Assembly (NCBI RefSeq): GCF_018595685.2
Contig: NZ_CP092334.1
Span: 3,438,001 to 3,502,000 of the forward strand
DNA: 64,000 nucleotides
Direction of reading: 5' to 3'
Source of the DNA: Flavihumibacter rivuli
Lineage (GTDB): Bacteria > Bacteroidota > Bacteroidia > Chitinophagales > Chitinophagaceae
Shown: positions 8,316 to 17,362 of the stretch, in pieces
Layout: the number at the start of each line of letters is the position of its first letter
Numbering within the stretch: position 1 is the stretch's first letter
Position numbers and translations under genes: made by a program
Notes under the pieces: model-generated
What the model was told of the DNA's origin: nothing
The model's database searches: none
The model's input: the letters and a program-made list of their open reading frames with translations, nothing else

Positions 8316-8939
8316 CTATTTATGAAAACCTTCAGGCATTTGGATCAGGGCCATTTTTACAATGATCAGCAGGGTCATTACCATACCTGCTACTATAATC
8401 ATGTCGGCCTGCCTTTTTGCGTTGGATTCCGTTGTGTATGCAGCCATTTTCAACCGATGGATGCAGGCAATATGTATAAAGAAAGAAAGGATGGCCAGGC
8501 CGTAATAGGGTATATAGACCAGCATGGCAGGGTAGCTTGCCATTACACCAGCGCCAAAGTACAGGTTGGTGTCCAGGTGCAAGGTAAGTCTTCCGAATAA
8601 TACAGCCGCTACATGCACGATCATGAAATAGGCAAGGTAGAGGCCAGAGTACACATGCATACGATCAAATCCTGTGGCCATGAATTTCCTTTTGTTAACG
8701 GCCATAATGATCCCTGAGATGGCCTGGGTGAGTACAACAGCTAAGAGGATGAATTCCACAACAGGTTGGCGGTATACTTTCCTTGCCGCATCCATAAAGG
8801 CTATATGGGTGTCTTCTGATATCCAGACCAGGAGATGGTTAAAAAGATGCTGGCCAATAAATAGGGCGAGGATGATCCCCGAAAAATAGTGGTACTGGCG
8901 AATATACCTGCTTTGATTGTTTGTTGTTGCCTTGTTCAC
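8316..8939 (-). CDS. SdhC/FrdC-like cytochrome b membrane protein, orphan
   Basis: A 207-residue membrane protein with five hydrophobic helices. Helix one carries 'FIGQHLFNHLLVW', helix two follows 'YRQPVVEFILLAVVLTQAISGI', and helix three has 'HVYSGLYLAYFMIVHVAAV'. This histidine pattern is that of the heme-b-binding membrane anchor of succinate dehydrogenase/fumarate reductase. The flavoprotein and iron-sulfur subunits are not nearby, so it is an orphan copy with unknown partner. It lies 144 bases downstream of the cyclase-YHS gene on the same strand. The fold assignment rests on motif spacing, so it is moderate; heme binding is inferred. Confidence 0.65.
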   Translation of the reverse strand: MNKATTNNQSRYIRQYHYFSGIILALFIGQHLFNHLLVWISEDTHIAFMDAARKVYRQPVVEFILLAVVLTQAISGIIMAVNKRKFMATGFDRMHVYSGLYLAYFMIVHVAAVLFGRLTLHLDTNLYFGAGVMASYPAMLVYIPYYGLAILSFFIHIACIHRLKMAAYTTESNAKRQADMIIVAGMVMTLLIIVKMALIQMPEGFHK

Positions 8940-9083
8940 TGATCAATGATTTTGGTAAGATTTGAATAAGGTTTTTATTTCGTGCATTACAAAATTATCT
9001 TACCTGAACAGGCTAATAATTGAACTATATTAAGAATTGTAAAACCTAAACCTTACTTGTGCAAAGGAGCCTTGGCCTGTTGC

Positions 9084-9728
9084 TTAGTAGCTGTTGCGGA
9101 TAAATATTTCCCTGCACTGATCGGAGCAGAAATGGAAAATTTTCTGATCGAGCGCATACCGGTGGGGAGTGTTGGATTGAACCTGCATGTGGCATACGGG
9201 GTCGATGTGCATCCATTCCGACAGTGCTGGGTTTGGACTGACCAATTCCGCCACCATGATGGGTTGCATGATGTTCTTCAGGGTGATCTCCCTGGGTGAT
9301 TCGAAACAATAGTTCCCGGGACTAGCGATATTGTTTATGAAGTCTTTTGAGCAGAGTATCTTCCCCCTCCCGGCATGGGCAGCGATCCTTGCGGTAATAT
9401 TCATGGCAGAGCCGAAAAAACTTCCATTGTTTTCCAGCACCTCCCCAAAATGGAGCCCGGCATGGATCATTAGGAATTCAGGTTCCCTGGTGCATTTATC
9501 GACCAGGTTGAGGGCAGTATTGGCAAGATCATCAGGGTTTTCCGCAATGATTACCAGCTGGTCGCCTACGCGTTCCAATAAGCGACTGGTGCCGGCCATG
9601 GATAGCTGGGCTAATTCCAGGTATTTGCCGACAATTTGCATGGCAGATTCTGCTCCATGAACTTCAGTCATTGCAGTATAGCCTGTCAGGTCGGCCATTA
9701 ATATGGCAATCTCTTTGTGTTTGCCCAT
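9084..9728 (-). CDS. Class III nucleotide cyclase domain fused to a YHS metal-binding domain
   Basis: A 214-residue soluble protein. Residues 5-163 are a class III cyclase homology domain: metal-binding aspartates D13 ('LMADLTGYT') and D56 ('RVGDQLVI'), and the transition-state pair N110 and R114 ('GSAMNITARI'). The position that holds the adenine-selecting lysine in adenylate cyclases (four before the second aspartate) is E52, as in guanylate cyclases, and the partner position is Ser107. Residues about 174-210 are a YHS domain with 'DPVCHM' and 'FHFCSDQCREIF', giving cysteines C179, C201 and C205 as possible metal ligands. So it may make a cyclic nucleotide under metal or redox control, or it may be a non-enzymatic sensor. 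There is no membrane segment. Confidence 0.82.
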   Translation of the reverse strand: MGKHKEIAILMADLTGYTAMTEVHGAESAMQIVGKYLELAQLSMAGTSRLLERVGDQLVIIAENPDDLANTALNLVDKCTREPEFLMIHAGLHFGEVLENNGSFFGSAMNITARIAAHAGRGKILCSKDFINNIASPGNYCFESPREITLKNIMQPIMVAELVSPNPALSEWMHIDPVCHMQVQSNTPHRYALDQKIFHFCSDQCREIFIRNSY

Positions 9729-9996
9729 TTGAGCGGATTGGTACTACTATGATCCGGTAACAAGGTAAAAAAAATATTGTTTGGGCCGGTTGTATTGCCA
9801 TTATGCATTTACCTGTTTACTTGGACACATGGTAATGTGACAGTCCTTCCCCGACCCGGCTTTCCGCGGTGCCTGCAGGGATCGGGCTGGTAATAGGAGG
9901 AGGGTCTATAGGGTAGGAACAGGTCTCCCTATGATTGGGCAGGAGTATCCATGGTTGCCATAAGTTTGATTGGAAGTAGTGCCTACCCAATTCCGA

Positions 9997-10230
9997 TTAA
10001 TTCATGGCTAGGATATTTTCAACCCTGATGGCCCTGATGCCTGCGATCCTTATCGCTTCGCTTACTATTGACCTGTTGATTTGACCGGGTGAGAAAATAG
10101 TCAAATAAGCAGATTCCTCTTTTAGGTCCATTTCCCAGTTGCCCGGACCAATCATACTGTTCAGTATAGGGGCTACTTTGCAAACCGCTGCTTCATTCCT
10201 GATGTTGGTCTTGTAGGTGATAAGTTCCAT
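9997..10230 (-). CDS. HMA-like small protein without the metal-binding CxxC
   Basis: A 77-residue protein whose pattern of two helices and four strands follows the heavy-metal-associated (HMA) domain: 'ELITYKTNI', then 'KVAPILNSMIGPGNWEMDL', 'AYLTIFS' and 'VSEAIRIAGIRAIRV'. The metal-binding CxxC expected after the first strand is replaced by residues around N-E-A-A, so it should not carry copper. Proteins of this kind are frequent in Bacteroidota and their role is unknown. The ATG at 10230 was chosen over a TTG eight codons earlier. Confidence 0.6.
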   Translation of the reverse strand: MELITYKTNIRNEAAVCKVAPILNSMIGPGNWEMDLKEESAYLTIFSPGQINRSIVSEAIRIAGIRAIRVENILAMN

Positions 10231-10387
10231 GTCCAGTATTTTTTGATGGTGCAAAATTGGGTAATCGTTATTCCCTGGACATTGAACTGATTTAAGATTT
10301 CTGGAATTGGCAATTTTTATGAAAAATTCCCGGGTAATAAAGCTGTTTTAAATAAAGAGCCGTTGTATTGAATGAACCAAAAACAAA

Positions 10388-10423
10388 ATGGCCGCCCATC
10401 GCCAAAGGGATCAGGACGGCCAT
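10388..10423 (-). terminator. Terminator of the haloperoxidase-like gene
   Basis: On the minus strand, ATGGCCGTCC pairs with GGGCGGCCAT around a 16-base loop and is followed by TTTTGTTTTTGG. It lies 18 bases past the stop codon of the gene ending at 10441. Confidence 0.7.
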
Positions 10424-10440
10424 AGGTCAAGGGGGTAAAC

Positions 10441-11808
10441 TTATTTTTTGAATTTGATGGTCCGGAGAATGTTTTCTGCAACCACCTTTCCCTGTTTCAA
10501 TCCCTGCTCAATTGAATTGCGGTAATGGATACCGGCATAGAGCCTTGATAATCCTGCTTCTTTAGCAATGGCCCTGAAATTGGGATAGGTCCGGGATTTG
10601 AAAAGAAGCGGGTCTACAGCTGAATTGTAGAGATAGTCGAAAGTGTGGTCAGTAAAGGGATGATTGTCCCCGAAAACTACTGTGAGTGCTTCTGCATTCG
10701 CTGCTGACAGGGAAGAATGCGCTGATGGGTATTCAGGGTGCGGCGGTGTGCCCAGTGTCGGGGTCCAGGTGGTGTATCCCAGCACCTGCTGTATATAAGT
10801 GATAGGTCTCAGCAGCCAATAGTCATATTTGGATTGCCAGGTGCTGATGCTGGCATCAAATACCATGATACCGGCCATGGCAAAGGCCAGGGCGGCGCGG
10901 CCGAGGTCTACTTTATCCTGTTCCACCACTTGTTTCAGGATGCTGATATAATGACCTGGGGTAGTTGTTCCCGGCACATCCCTCCAATAGAAAGCCATTG
11001 CCCTTTCAGGGGAACCGATTGCTGGGGAAAGGTCATAAACTTCCTTCACCATATTGTAAAAGTCTGAACCAGGCATAGTACTATAATATGGCGGTGGCAA
11101 CAGTTCGGCTCCTTCACCACTGCTGCTAACCATCCTTCTTATGCCACCCCAGTTGGGTAAGCTTTGTACAGATGGGGTAGCGGGCGGTGTCCAATAGCCC
11201 GGACCAACCCTGTCTTCAGGTGCAATGATGGGAGTATTCACCTGGTCATAGCCATCCTTCTCAGACCAGCTAATAATTTTTTCTGCTACTTCCTTACCAA
11301 ATTTTTCTGAGCGTTCGATGGTTGCTGCTTCTGTTTCCTTGGCAAATTCTTCTGACCATTGGTCTTCAAGGGCGCCAATCAATGCGAGCTTATCAGAGGG
11401 GAGGTATGCAAAGAACCTCCGCATGATCGCCGCCAATGATGCATTGGCACTGGCTCCCCAATGGTAGGCGAAACCTGGTTTTGTAGTGGGCAGGTTTTCC
11501 AGCCCATTCAATTGTCCTTGTAAGGATCGATAGGCCGGCATGCCGGGCACAACCGATTCGTATAAGGCTACCCCTGCATAGGCAAAATGACGGCTGAAGG
11601 CTGCATTTCCCACCGCGGTTGGAGCAGCTTTCATGAGTTCTACCTCTAAATTCATCCAGCTGCTTGCCACGGTGGAGGAGAAGGTTTTTGTCTGCTCCAG
11701 GTGGCCCTTCTGAAGTTGGGCAGTCATTGGTTCTGTTTCGATGGAGCGCTCGCATTGAAAGGCGATGAAACTGATGGCCAATATTGTCCAGAAGTGAATA
11801 CGTTTCAT
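10441..11808 (-). CDS. Vanadium-dependent haloperoxidase/PAP2-like lipoprotein
   Basis: A 455-residue secreted protein. The first 19 residues are a lipoprotein signal ending in 'IAFQC' (an uncommon Q at -1). The acid-phosphatase-2/haloperoxidase fingerprint is in the C-terminal half: 'KYDYWLLRP' (first phosphate/vanadate ligand set), 'PEYPSAHSSLSAANA' (second) and 'SRLYAGIHYRNSIEQG' (third, with the histidine that binds vanadate or attacks phosphate). The N-terminal half is the all-helical part typical of bacterial vanadium-haloperoxidase homologues. Whether it oxidises halides or hydrolyses phosphate cannot be told. It is transcribed away from a large sensor kinase, with about 145 bases between starts. 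Confidence 0.85.
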   Translation of the reverse strand: MKRIHFWTILAISFIAFQCERSIETEPMTAQLQKGHLEQTKTFSSTVASSWMNLEVELMKAAPTAVGNAAFSRHFAYAGVALYESVVPGMPAYRSLQGQLNGLENLPTTKPGFAYHWGASANASLAAIMRRFFAYLPSDKLALIGALEDQWSEEFAKETEAATIERSEKFGKEVAEKIISWSEKDGYDQVNTPIIAPEDRVGPGYWTPPATPSVQSLPNWGGIRRMVSSSGEGAELLPPPYYSTMPGSDFYNMVKEVYDLSPAIGSPERAMAFYWRDVPGTTTPGHYISILKQVVEQDKVDLGRAALAFAMAGIMVFDASISTWQSKYDYWLLRPITYIQQVLGYTTWTPTLGTPPHPEYPSAHSSLSAANAEALTVVFGDNHPFTDHTFDYLYNSAVDPLLFKSRTYPNFRAIAKEAGLSRLYAGIHYRNSIEQGLKQGKVVAENILRTIKFKK

Positions 11809-11954
11809 AAATAAGGTTTTAGGGGAATAAAATTAGTTGGCCTTGTAGCCCGCATGGAAGCCATCTTAGGAACGGCGCCTTTGGTCTTATGAACGGGTAG
11901 GGAAGATTCCTTGGAATTATGTTAACTTTAAGTGCAACCTTATCTGCTCTTGTC

Positions 11955-14900
11955 ATGTTGTACAGGCCTCTTATCATAGCCGCGCTCTTGCTGGCTTTTG
12001 GGTTTGTTAGGTCATTTGCCCAACCGCTCCTTTTCGAGAATTACAATTCCCGGAACGGCCTGTCCCAGCACAATTGTATTTCGGTTACTCAAGACCGTGA
12101 TGGTTTCATGTGGTTCGCTACGCTGGATGGATTGAACAGGTATGACGGACACAGTTTCAAAGTTTACCTGCAACAAAATGAAGCGGGCCGGAAATTGCCT
12201 TCCAATGCCATTCTCGCTTTGAATTTTGACCATGCCAATGACCTTCTATGGATCGGGACTACACGTGGTCTCTGTCTGTACAGGCCATCCGGTGATAGCC
12301 TGGCCAGGTTCTCGGATTTCTTTCCCTTTGCCGCATTGCTGGATAGCGCCAATGTATTCAAGATACTTTCCTTTGCTCCCCATGAGTGGTGGGTGCTGAC
12401 CAACAGCCATGGCCTGGTCTACCTGAATACTGACAGGGCCGAGATCCGCAGGTATTTTGTGGATAATGCTCCCTCTAACCAGATAACTGACCTGACCATC
12501 CATAACGGAAGGGTAATGGTTGCCACGCAACAGGGAGTGTATGAATTGATACCGGGGAAGGATTCGTTCAGGATAGAACAGCGCTTTAAGGATTATCCAT
12601 TCCCACAGATACGCGCCATTGCTTCTTATGACAATAAACTATGGGTTGGCGCTATTTCAAGTGGTTGTTACCTTGTTGAATGGGACCATGACGGCCGGGA
12701 AATTGTTCGTCCATCTGACCTGGTATTTGGCGGGATTGAATCTTTTGCTACCGGGAAGCAAGGGGAACTCTGGATCATGACGAGGGGAAGTGGTATCATC
12801 CGGTATCATGCCCCTACAGGAAGAGTACAACAGGCATTCCAGGATCAATATGACCCAAGGTCGCCCATATCAAATTTTGGTGCATGTGTTTTTACGGATA
12901 AGCAGGGTATTGTATGGATCGGGGCAAGTGGCGGCATCATCAAGTATAATCCCCTTCGATACCAGTTCCTCACCATTAATGGGGCGAGTTCCAGGAACGC
13001 ATCGCTCACGGATAATGGAGTGTATTGTATGTACCAGTGCAGGGATGGTGTCAAGTTAGTGGGTACACAGGGTAAGGGGCTCTTCAAATGGGACGACAGG
13101 GATAATTATTTTACTTCCTACCCGGCATCTGCTGTAGTTCAAAAAGCCAATAATGTTATTTACAGCATTACAGAAGATGAGCCTGGCCTCATCTGGGCGG
13201 CAACCTGCGGAGGATTGATGCAGCTGGACCGAAGGACAAATAAGATCACATACTTTCCTGAGAAGAATAAATATCATCGCCTGAATAAGATGTATGGCAT
13301 CTTGAAATTGCGCCATAGTGATAGCCTGTTGTTGGGTACTGATGATGGGTTACAGGTTTTCTCCCTGCAGTCACTGGAATGGGAAAATCGAACAAGGTCA
13401 ATCAGCAGTAAGACGATTCGGGAAGGATTGGCAGGCTTTAAGAGAGCCACCTATATGTTGGAAGAAGAAGATGGAATAGTTTGGTTGTGTAATGAAAGTG
13501 TAGGACTTGCAAGATATCATTACCTGTCACAAGGGATAGAAGCCATCAGTAAGGTTAATGTCCTTGCAAAGGGGGTGAAACATTTTATTCGATACAGTGG
13601 TTATCTTGTACTGGCTACCAATAATGGATTGGTCGTTTATGATGATAAGAACGATCGGGTAATCCGCCAGGTATTAATCAGGCCAAAGGAACGGTCAAAT
13701 GTTTGCCATTCGGTACAGAAAGACAGGCAGGGGAATTTTTGGGTGAGTACCAATTATGGCCTATATAAACTCGACCGGCATTTTAAAGTGATAGGCGAGT
13801 ACAATACAGGTAACGGGTTGGGTTATGTAGAGTTCAATCCCGGCTCTACCCTTGCAGATAAGAATGGCAGGTTGTATTTCGGCGGGATGGACGGGATCAC
13901 GGCATTTGACCCGGCTTCCATAATGGCTACAGATTTTAGTCCAACACCTGTTATTACGGCTATCTCTATCAATAACAGCAATGCTCAAACGAAAAAACAT
14001 CCCAATTATATTCCTGAGCTTGAATTGACCTATCGGCAAAATTTCCTCCGGTTCCAGTTTGCCGCAACCAACTATTCCAATGAAAGTAATACGCGGTTTA
14101 GTTACAGGCTGAGGGGGTTGAATGATACCTGGTCTGTTCCTTCCAGGAACCCGGAGGCCATTTTTACTTCTTTACCACCTGGGGATTATACCCTTGAAGT
14201 AAGGGCGGCCAATAGTGATGGCAAATGGAGTGAAAAGGTCAAGTCCATGAGGGTGGTGATCCAGCCGGCATTTTGGGAGACCAATTTATTCAGGGGTGTT
14301 GCCTGCCTTGTCTTTATGGCACTAGTTACGCTGCTCTACCAGCGAAGGATCGCCAAGGTTCGCCAGGATGCCATATTGAAACATCAAATGGCAGAAATTG
14401 AGATCAAGGGATTGCATACCCAGATGAACCCCCACTTTATTTTCAATGCCCTGAACAGTATCAAGGAAATGATCTGGAAGGATGACAAGCGCAATGCCAG
14501 CCGCTACCTGAGCAAATTCGCCAACCTGGTCAGGATCAGCCTGGAGCAATCCCGCCAACCATTTATCACTATCCGGGAATGTGTTGACCACCTCGAGCAG
14601 TACCTGCAGCTGGAGAAGCTGCGGTTTGATGATTTTCAATACAAGATAGAGCTGGCCAGTGATCTTGATCCTGACCATACTTCCATTGCACCCATGCTGG
14701 TGCAGCCATTGGTAGAGAATGCCATATGGCATGGACTTCGAAGCAAATCAAATGACCGCCGGTTGATGGTGCGGTTCTTCAAGAGAAAGGGGGCCATTGT
14801 TTGTGAAGTGGAAGATAATGGGGTGGGCATTGCAAAGTCGCTGCAGGAAAAGGAAAACCGGCAGTCCTTGCATTCTTCGGTCGGCATTGCCAATATCAGG

Positions 14901-15023
14901 GAAAGATTGAGGGTGCTCAATGAAAAGTATCGGATGAATTGTTCCTTAAGGATAGCTGATAAATCAGAGCTTTCAGTACAGCAAGGGTCCGGCACTGTTG
15001 CAGTATTGGAATTATCCGGTTAA
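11955..15023 (+). CDS. Reg_prop/Y_Y_Y sensor histidine kinase, LytS-type
   Basis: About 1022 residues. A signal peptide (LYRPLIIAALLLAFGFVRSFAQ-like, uncleaved or cleaved) is followed by two blocks of Reg_prop beta-propeller repeats in the periplasm ('GLSQHN...DRDGFMWFATLDGLNRYDG' split over the first blade; many later 'W.G...GL' repeats), then a Y_Y_Y domain ('FSYRLRGLNDTW', 'LPPGDYTLEVRAANSDGKWS'). One membrane segment near residue 785 leads to a LytS-type kinase: phosphate-accepting histidine near residue 827 in 'QMNPHFIFNALNSI', ATP-binding N box 'NAIWHG' and G boxes 'DNGVGI' and 'GIANIRERL'. Its partner regulator starts ten bases later. Such sensors usually detect extracellular glycans. 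An earlier ATG at 11919 is possible, but the signal peptide fits 11955 better. Confidence 0.9.
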   Translation: MLYRPLIIAALLLAFGFVRSFAQPLLFENYNSRNGLSQHNCISVTQDRDGFMWFATLDGLNRYDGHSFKVYLQQNEAGRKLPSNAILALNFDHANDLLWIGTTRGLCLYRPSGDSLARFSDFFPFAALLDSANVFKILSFAPHEWWVLTNSHGLVYLNTDRAEIRRYFVDNAPSNQITDLTIHNGRVMVATQQGVYELIPGKDSFRIEQRFKDYPFPQIRAIASYDNKLWVGAISSGCYLVEWDHDGREIVRPSDLVFGGIESFATGKQGELWIMTRGSGIIRYHAPTGRVQQAFQDQYDPRSPISNFGACVFTDKQGIVWIGASGGIIKYNPLRYQFLTINGASSRNASLTDNGVYCMYQCRDGVKLVGTQGKGLFKWDDRDNYFTSYPASAVVQKANNVIYSITEDEPGLIWAATCGGLMQLDRRTNKITYFPEKNKYHRLNKMYGILKLRHSDSLLLGTDDGLQVFSLQSLEWENRTRSISSKTIREGLAGFKRATYMLEEEDGIVWLCNESVGLARYHYLSQGIEAISKVNVLAKGVKHFIRYSGYLVLATNNGLVVYDDKNDRVIRQVLIRPKERSNVCHSVQKDRQGNFWVSTNYGLYKLDRHFKVIGEYNTGNGLGYVEFNPGSTLADKNGRLYFGGMDGITAFDPASIMATDFSPTPVITAISINNSNAQTKKHPNYIPELELTYRQNFLRFQFAATNYSNESNTRFSYRLRGLNDTWSVPSRNPEAIFTSLPPGDYTLEVRAANSDGKWSEKVKSMRVVIQPAFWETNLFRGVACLVFMALVTLLYQRRIAKVRQDAILKHQMAEIEIKGLHTQMNPHFIFNALNSIKEMIWKDDKRNASRYLSKFANLVRISLEQSRQPFITIRECVDHLEQYLQLEKLRFDDFQYKIELASDLDPDHTSIAPMLVQPLVENAIWHGLRSKSNDRRLMVRFFKRKGAIVCEVEDNGVGIAKSLQEKENRQSLHSSVGIANIRERLRVLNEKYRMNCSLRIADKSELSVQQGSGTVAVLELSG

Positions 15024-15032
15024 ACCTGTTAT

Positions 15033-15794
15033 ATGATCAAAGCCATTCTTGTTGATGATGAGCCCAGCGGATTGTTCACCCTTAAACAATTGCTGGAAGA
15101 GTATTGCCCTGAGGTAAGGGTGATAGCGGAATGCGATAATGCCACGGATGCCAGGGAGAAGATAGAATTGCTGGACCCGCAGCTGGTATTTTTGGATATA
15201 TCATTGCCAGGTAAAAATAGCTTTGAACTCCTGGAAGAACTGGACCAGTTCGATTTCGAGATCATCTTCGTCACTGCCCATAGTCAGCACACGTTGAAGG
15301 CATTCCATTACAGTGCTGTTGATTACCTGGTGAAGCCAATTGATGAAGACCTGCTGGTGCATGCAGTAAGGCGCGCGGCAAGAAGAATTGAAAAGAGCAG
15401 TGTACAGAAAAATGTAGCTGATCTCATCCAGCATATCACCATACCTCCCGGCAACAGGCTGCAGAAATTATGTATTCCCTCACTTAAAGGTTTCCAGGTG
15501 GTAGAGATCCATGATATTATCTATTGTGAGGCATCGGGAAGTTATACCAATATTCATTTTGCCGGCCTTCCCATGATCTGTTCAGCGCGGCCAATACAGG
15601 ATTATGAAGCCCTGCTAACGGACGCGGGTTTTGTCAGGGTGCACAAATCATTCCTGGTTAACCTCATGCATATTAAAGAATACATCCGTGGTGACGGAGG
15701 TACACTGGTCATGTCCAATAATGAGGAAGTAGAAGTCAGCAGGAGGAAGAAGGACCTGTTGTTTACCCAGATGAAGGGGTTCAATAAGTTTTAA
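15033..15794 (+). CDS. LytTR-family response regulator, partner of the Reg_prop kinase
   Basis: A 253-residue two-domain regulator. Residues 1-120 are a receiver domain with acidic residues D8/D9 and phosphate acceptor D55 ('LVFLDISLPG') and the conserved lysine in 'DYLVKPID'. Residues about 150-250 are a LytTR DNA-binding domain ('IIYCEASGSYTNIHF', 'FVRVHKSFLVNLMHI', 'GTLVMSNNEEVEVSRRKK'). It begins ten bases after the kinase gene and must form one transcript with it. The target is unknown, but the divergent haloperoxidase-like gene upstream of the kinase is a nearby candidate. Confidence 0.92.
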   Translation: MIKAILVDDEPSGLFTLKQLLEEYCPEVRVIAECDNATDAREKIELLDPQLVFLDISLPGKNSFELLEELDQFDFEIIFVTAHSQHTLKAFHYSAVDYLVKPIDEDLLVHAVRRAARRIEKSSVQKNVADLIQHITIPPGNRLQKLCIPSLKGFQVVEIHDIIYCEASGSYTNIHFAGLPMICSARPIQDYEALLTDAGFVRVHKSFLVNLMHIKEYIRGDGGTLVMSNNEEVEVSRRKKDLLFTQMKGFNKF

Positions 15795-15840
15795 TGCATC
15801 TATACAGGGGAAGAAAGCCTTTCTTCTTCTTTTTCCCTTT

Positions 15841-15868
15841 TTGCGCGTGCTATTCTGGGGTAGATTTG
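15841..15868 (+). promoter_or_regulatory. Sigma-A promoter abutting the next start codon
   Basis: TTG at 15841-15843 and a perfect TAnnTTTG box, TAGATTTG at 15861-15868, are 17 bases apart. The ATG of the next gene is at 15873, only four bases after the box, so transcription would start at or just after the A of the ATG. The message would be leaderless, or the gene starts at a later ATG. Confidence 0.55.
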
Positions 15869-15872
15869 CCAT

Positions 15873-17285
15873 ATGGAGAACGATAAAACTACTGCGAAAC
15901 CTATATCGCTTAAGGAAGATATCCTGGATACGGATGATCCATATATCCCGGTACCGGAGTTAAAGGACCAGATGGATGAACTTTGGCAAAGCATCTCAAT
16001 GGGGGTTCCCATCACCCATCAATTGAAGGAACTGGTAAAGAAATTCCCGTCCTACCCGCAGCCGGTGAACCTCCTGTCATATGTATACAGCCAAAGGAAT
16101 AAGGGCAAGGAAGGAAAGGAGTTGAATGGCAAAGCCCTCAAGGATTTTCCCCTTTCTGTAGAAACCAGATTGGTTCACCTTCGGATCCTTCTGCGGGAGG
16201 AGGATTATGATGCCATGGAGGCATTCATGGATTTATCCCTGCCTTATGAACAGCAGTTCCCTGAAAGGAAGAAGGTGCTGATCACGGAGTATTTCGATTA
16301 TGAAGTATTGGGAATAGAGTGGCATTTGCTGAATGAAGAAACAGATAAGGCGATCCGGCGGGCTCACCGCCTGATGCCCCTGCTTCATAAAATGGACCTG
16401 GGTTACCTGGCAGAGAATGTGCTTCGGATAATGGATTCCTATTACGACGAAGATGATCCTTCGCCGGTCCTGGATCATTGCCTACTGAGTATTGAAAGGG
16501 TGATCATTGGTTATCCGCCCTTGCCAGACTTGCACCATCCTGAGCTTTCGATCCTTTATAGAGAGCTTTCTGCTGATGATGCCCCCGCCCTGGCTGCATT
16601 GGCGAAATTGCCAAAGACTACATTGGGGGCTGACTTGAACAGGATCGTGGTGGATGCCCTGGATGAAACTTCCTTTTTTGCCGCCGGTACCAACCGGGAT
16701 TGGGACCTGATCCTGGTAGGTTTTGTATTGCTTGCCGAAATAGGCGACCAGGAAGGCTGGACCAATTGGCTGCGGTTCCTGAAATATGATGAGGATACCA
16801 TCAAATATTGGACAGGGGATTTTTTGCTTAGCCATCTCTTTGTTGTGACGTATAAACTGTCGCATCAGGAGCCAGCCAGGCTTGTTCATGAAATGCTTTT
16901 CGATTACGACGACCATTGGATCCCTGTTCAATTCGTTATGGCATTATGGTTGATCGCGGTTTTGGATTCCACTCAAAAAGAGACAGTGGTAAAGGCCTTC
17001 CATGAGTCCATCAATAAGCAGTTCTACCTGGCAACCGAAACAGGGGATTTTAATGACACTTTATTAGCCAACCTGATCATTAAGGCCTGTGAACTGGACT
17101 TTTCGGAGTTCAGGAACTATATCTCCAAGGCTTTCGGGCAGAACCTGATCGATATACCGGTTTATGGTGAAGAGGAGCAATTTACCCGGGAATTGCAGGA
17201 AGAGGGTATGGCTTTACAGGAGCAAGTGGAATACCGGATCGCCACCATGTCTTTAACTGATCTGCTGAAGGATTTTTTTGAATGA
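15873..17285 (+). CDS. Conserved-looking 470-residue protein of unknown function, helical repeats
   Basis: I do not recognise a named family. The protein is soluble, acidic and rich in predicted helices. Residues about 35-150 look like TPR-type helical hairpins ('LKELVKKFPSYPQPVNLLSYVYSQR', split here into helix pairs). Residues about 330-400 contain 'LSHLFVVTYKLSHQEPAR' and 'LMLFDYDDHW'-type segments that recall DUF1186/HEAT-like proteins, but only weakly. No signal peptide or membrane segment is present. It has its own promoter 79 bases after the LytTR regulator and its own perfect terminator, so it is a single-gene unit. Start: the ATG at 15873 sits almost on the promoter. Confidence 0.7.
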   Translation: MENDKTTAKPISLKEDILDTDDPYIPVPELKDQMDELWQSISMGVPITHQLKELVKKFPSYPQPVNLLSYVYSQRNKGKEGKELNGKALKDFPLSVETRLVHLRILLREEDYDAMEAFMDLSLPYEQQFPERKKVLITEYFDYEVLGIEWHLLNEETDKAIRRAHRLMPLLHKMDLGYLAENVLRIMDSYYDEDDPSPVLDHCLLSIERVIIGYPPLPDLHHPELSILYRELSADDAPALAALAKLPKTTLGADLNRIVVDALDETSFFAAGTNRDWDLILVGFVLLAEIGDQEGWTNWLRFLKYDEDTIKYWTGDFLLSHLFVVTYKLSHQEPARLVHEMLFDYDDHWIPVQFVMALWLIAVLDSTQKETVVKAFHESINKQFYLATETGDFNDTLLANLIIKACELDFSEFRNYISKAFGQNLIDIPVYGEEEQFTRELQEEGMALQEQVEYRIATMSLTDLLKDFFE

Positions 17286-17290
17286 AAACA

Positions 17291-17317
17291 ATGCCCGACC
17301 TGGTGATGGTCGGGCAT
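17291..17317. terminator. Bidirectional-looking terminator hairpin
   Basis: ATGCCCGACC and GGTCGGGCAT form a perfect 10-bp stem around TGGTGAT, six bases past the stop of the 470-residue gene. A short T-rich run (CTGTTCTTT) follows. It also lies downstream of the converging oxidoreductase gene that ends at 17363. Confidence 0.75.
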
Positions 17318-17362
17318 CTGTTCTTTATAACCCTATTTGTATGGGCTCTTTTGAAGCGTCAC

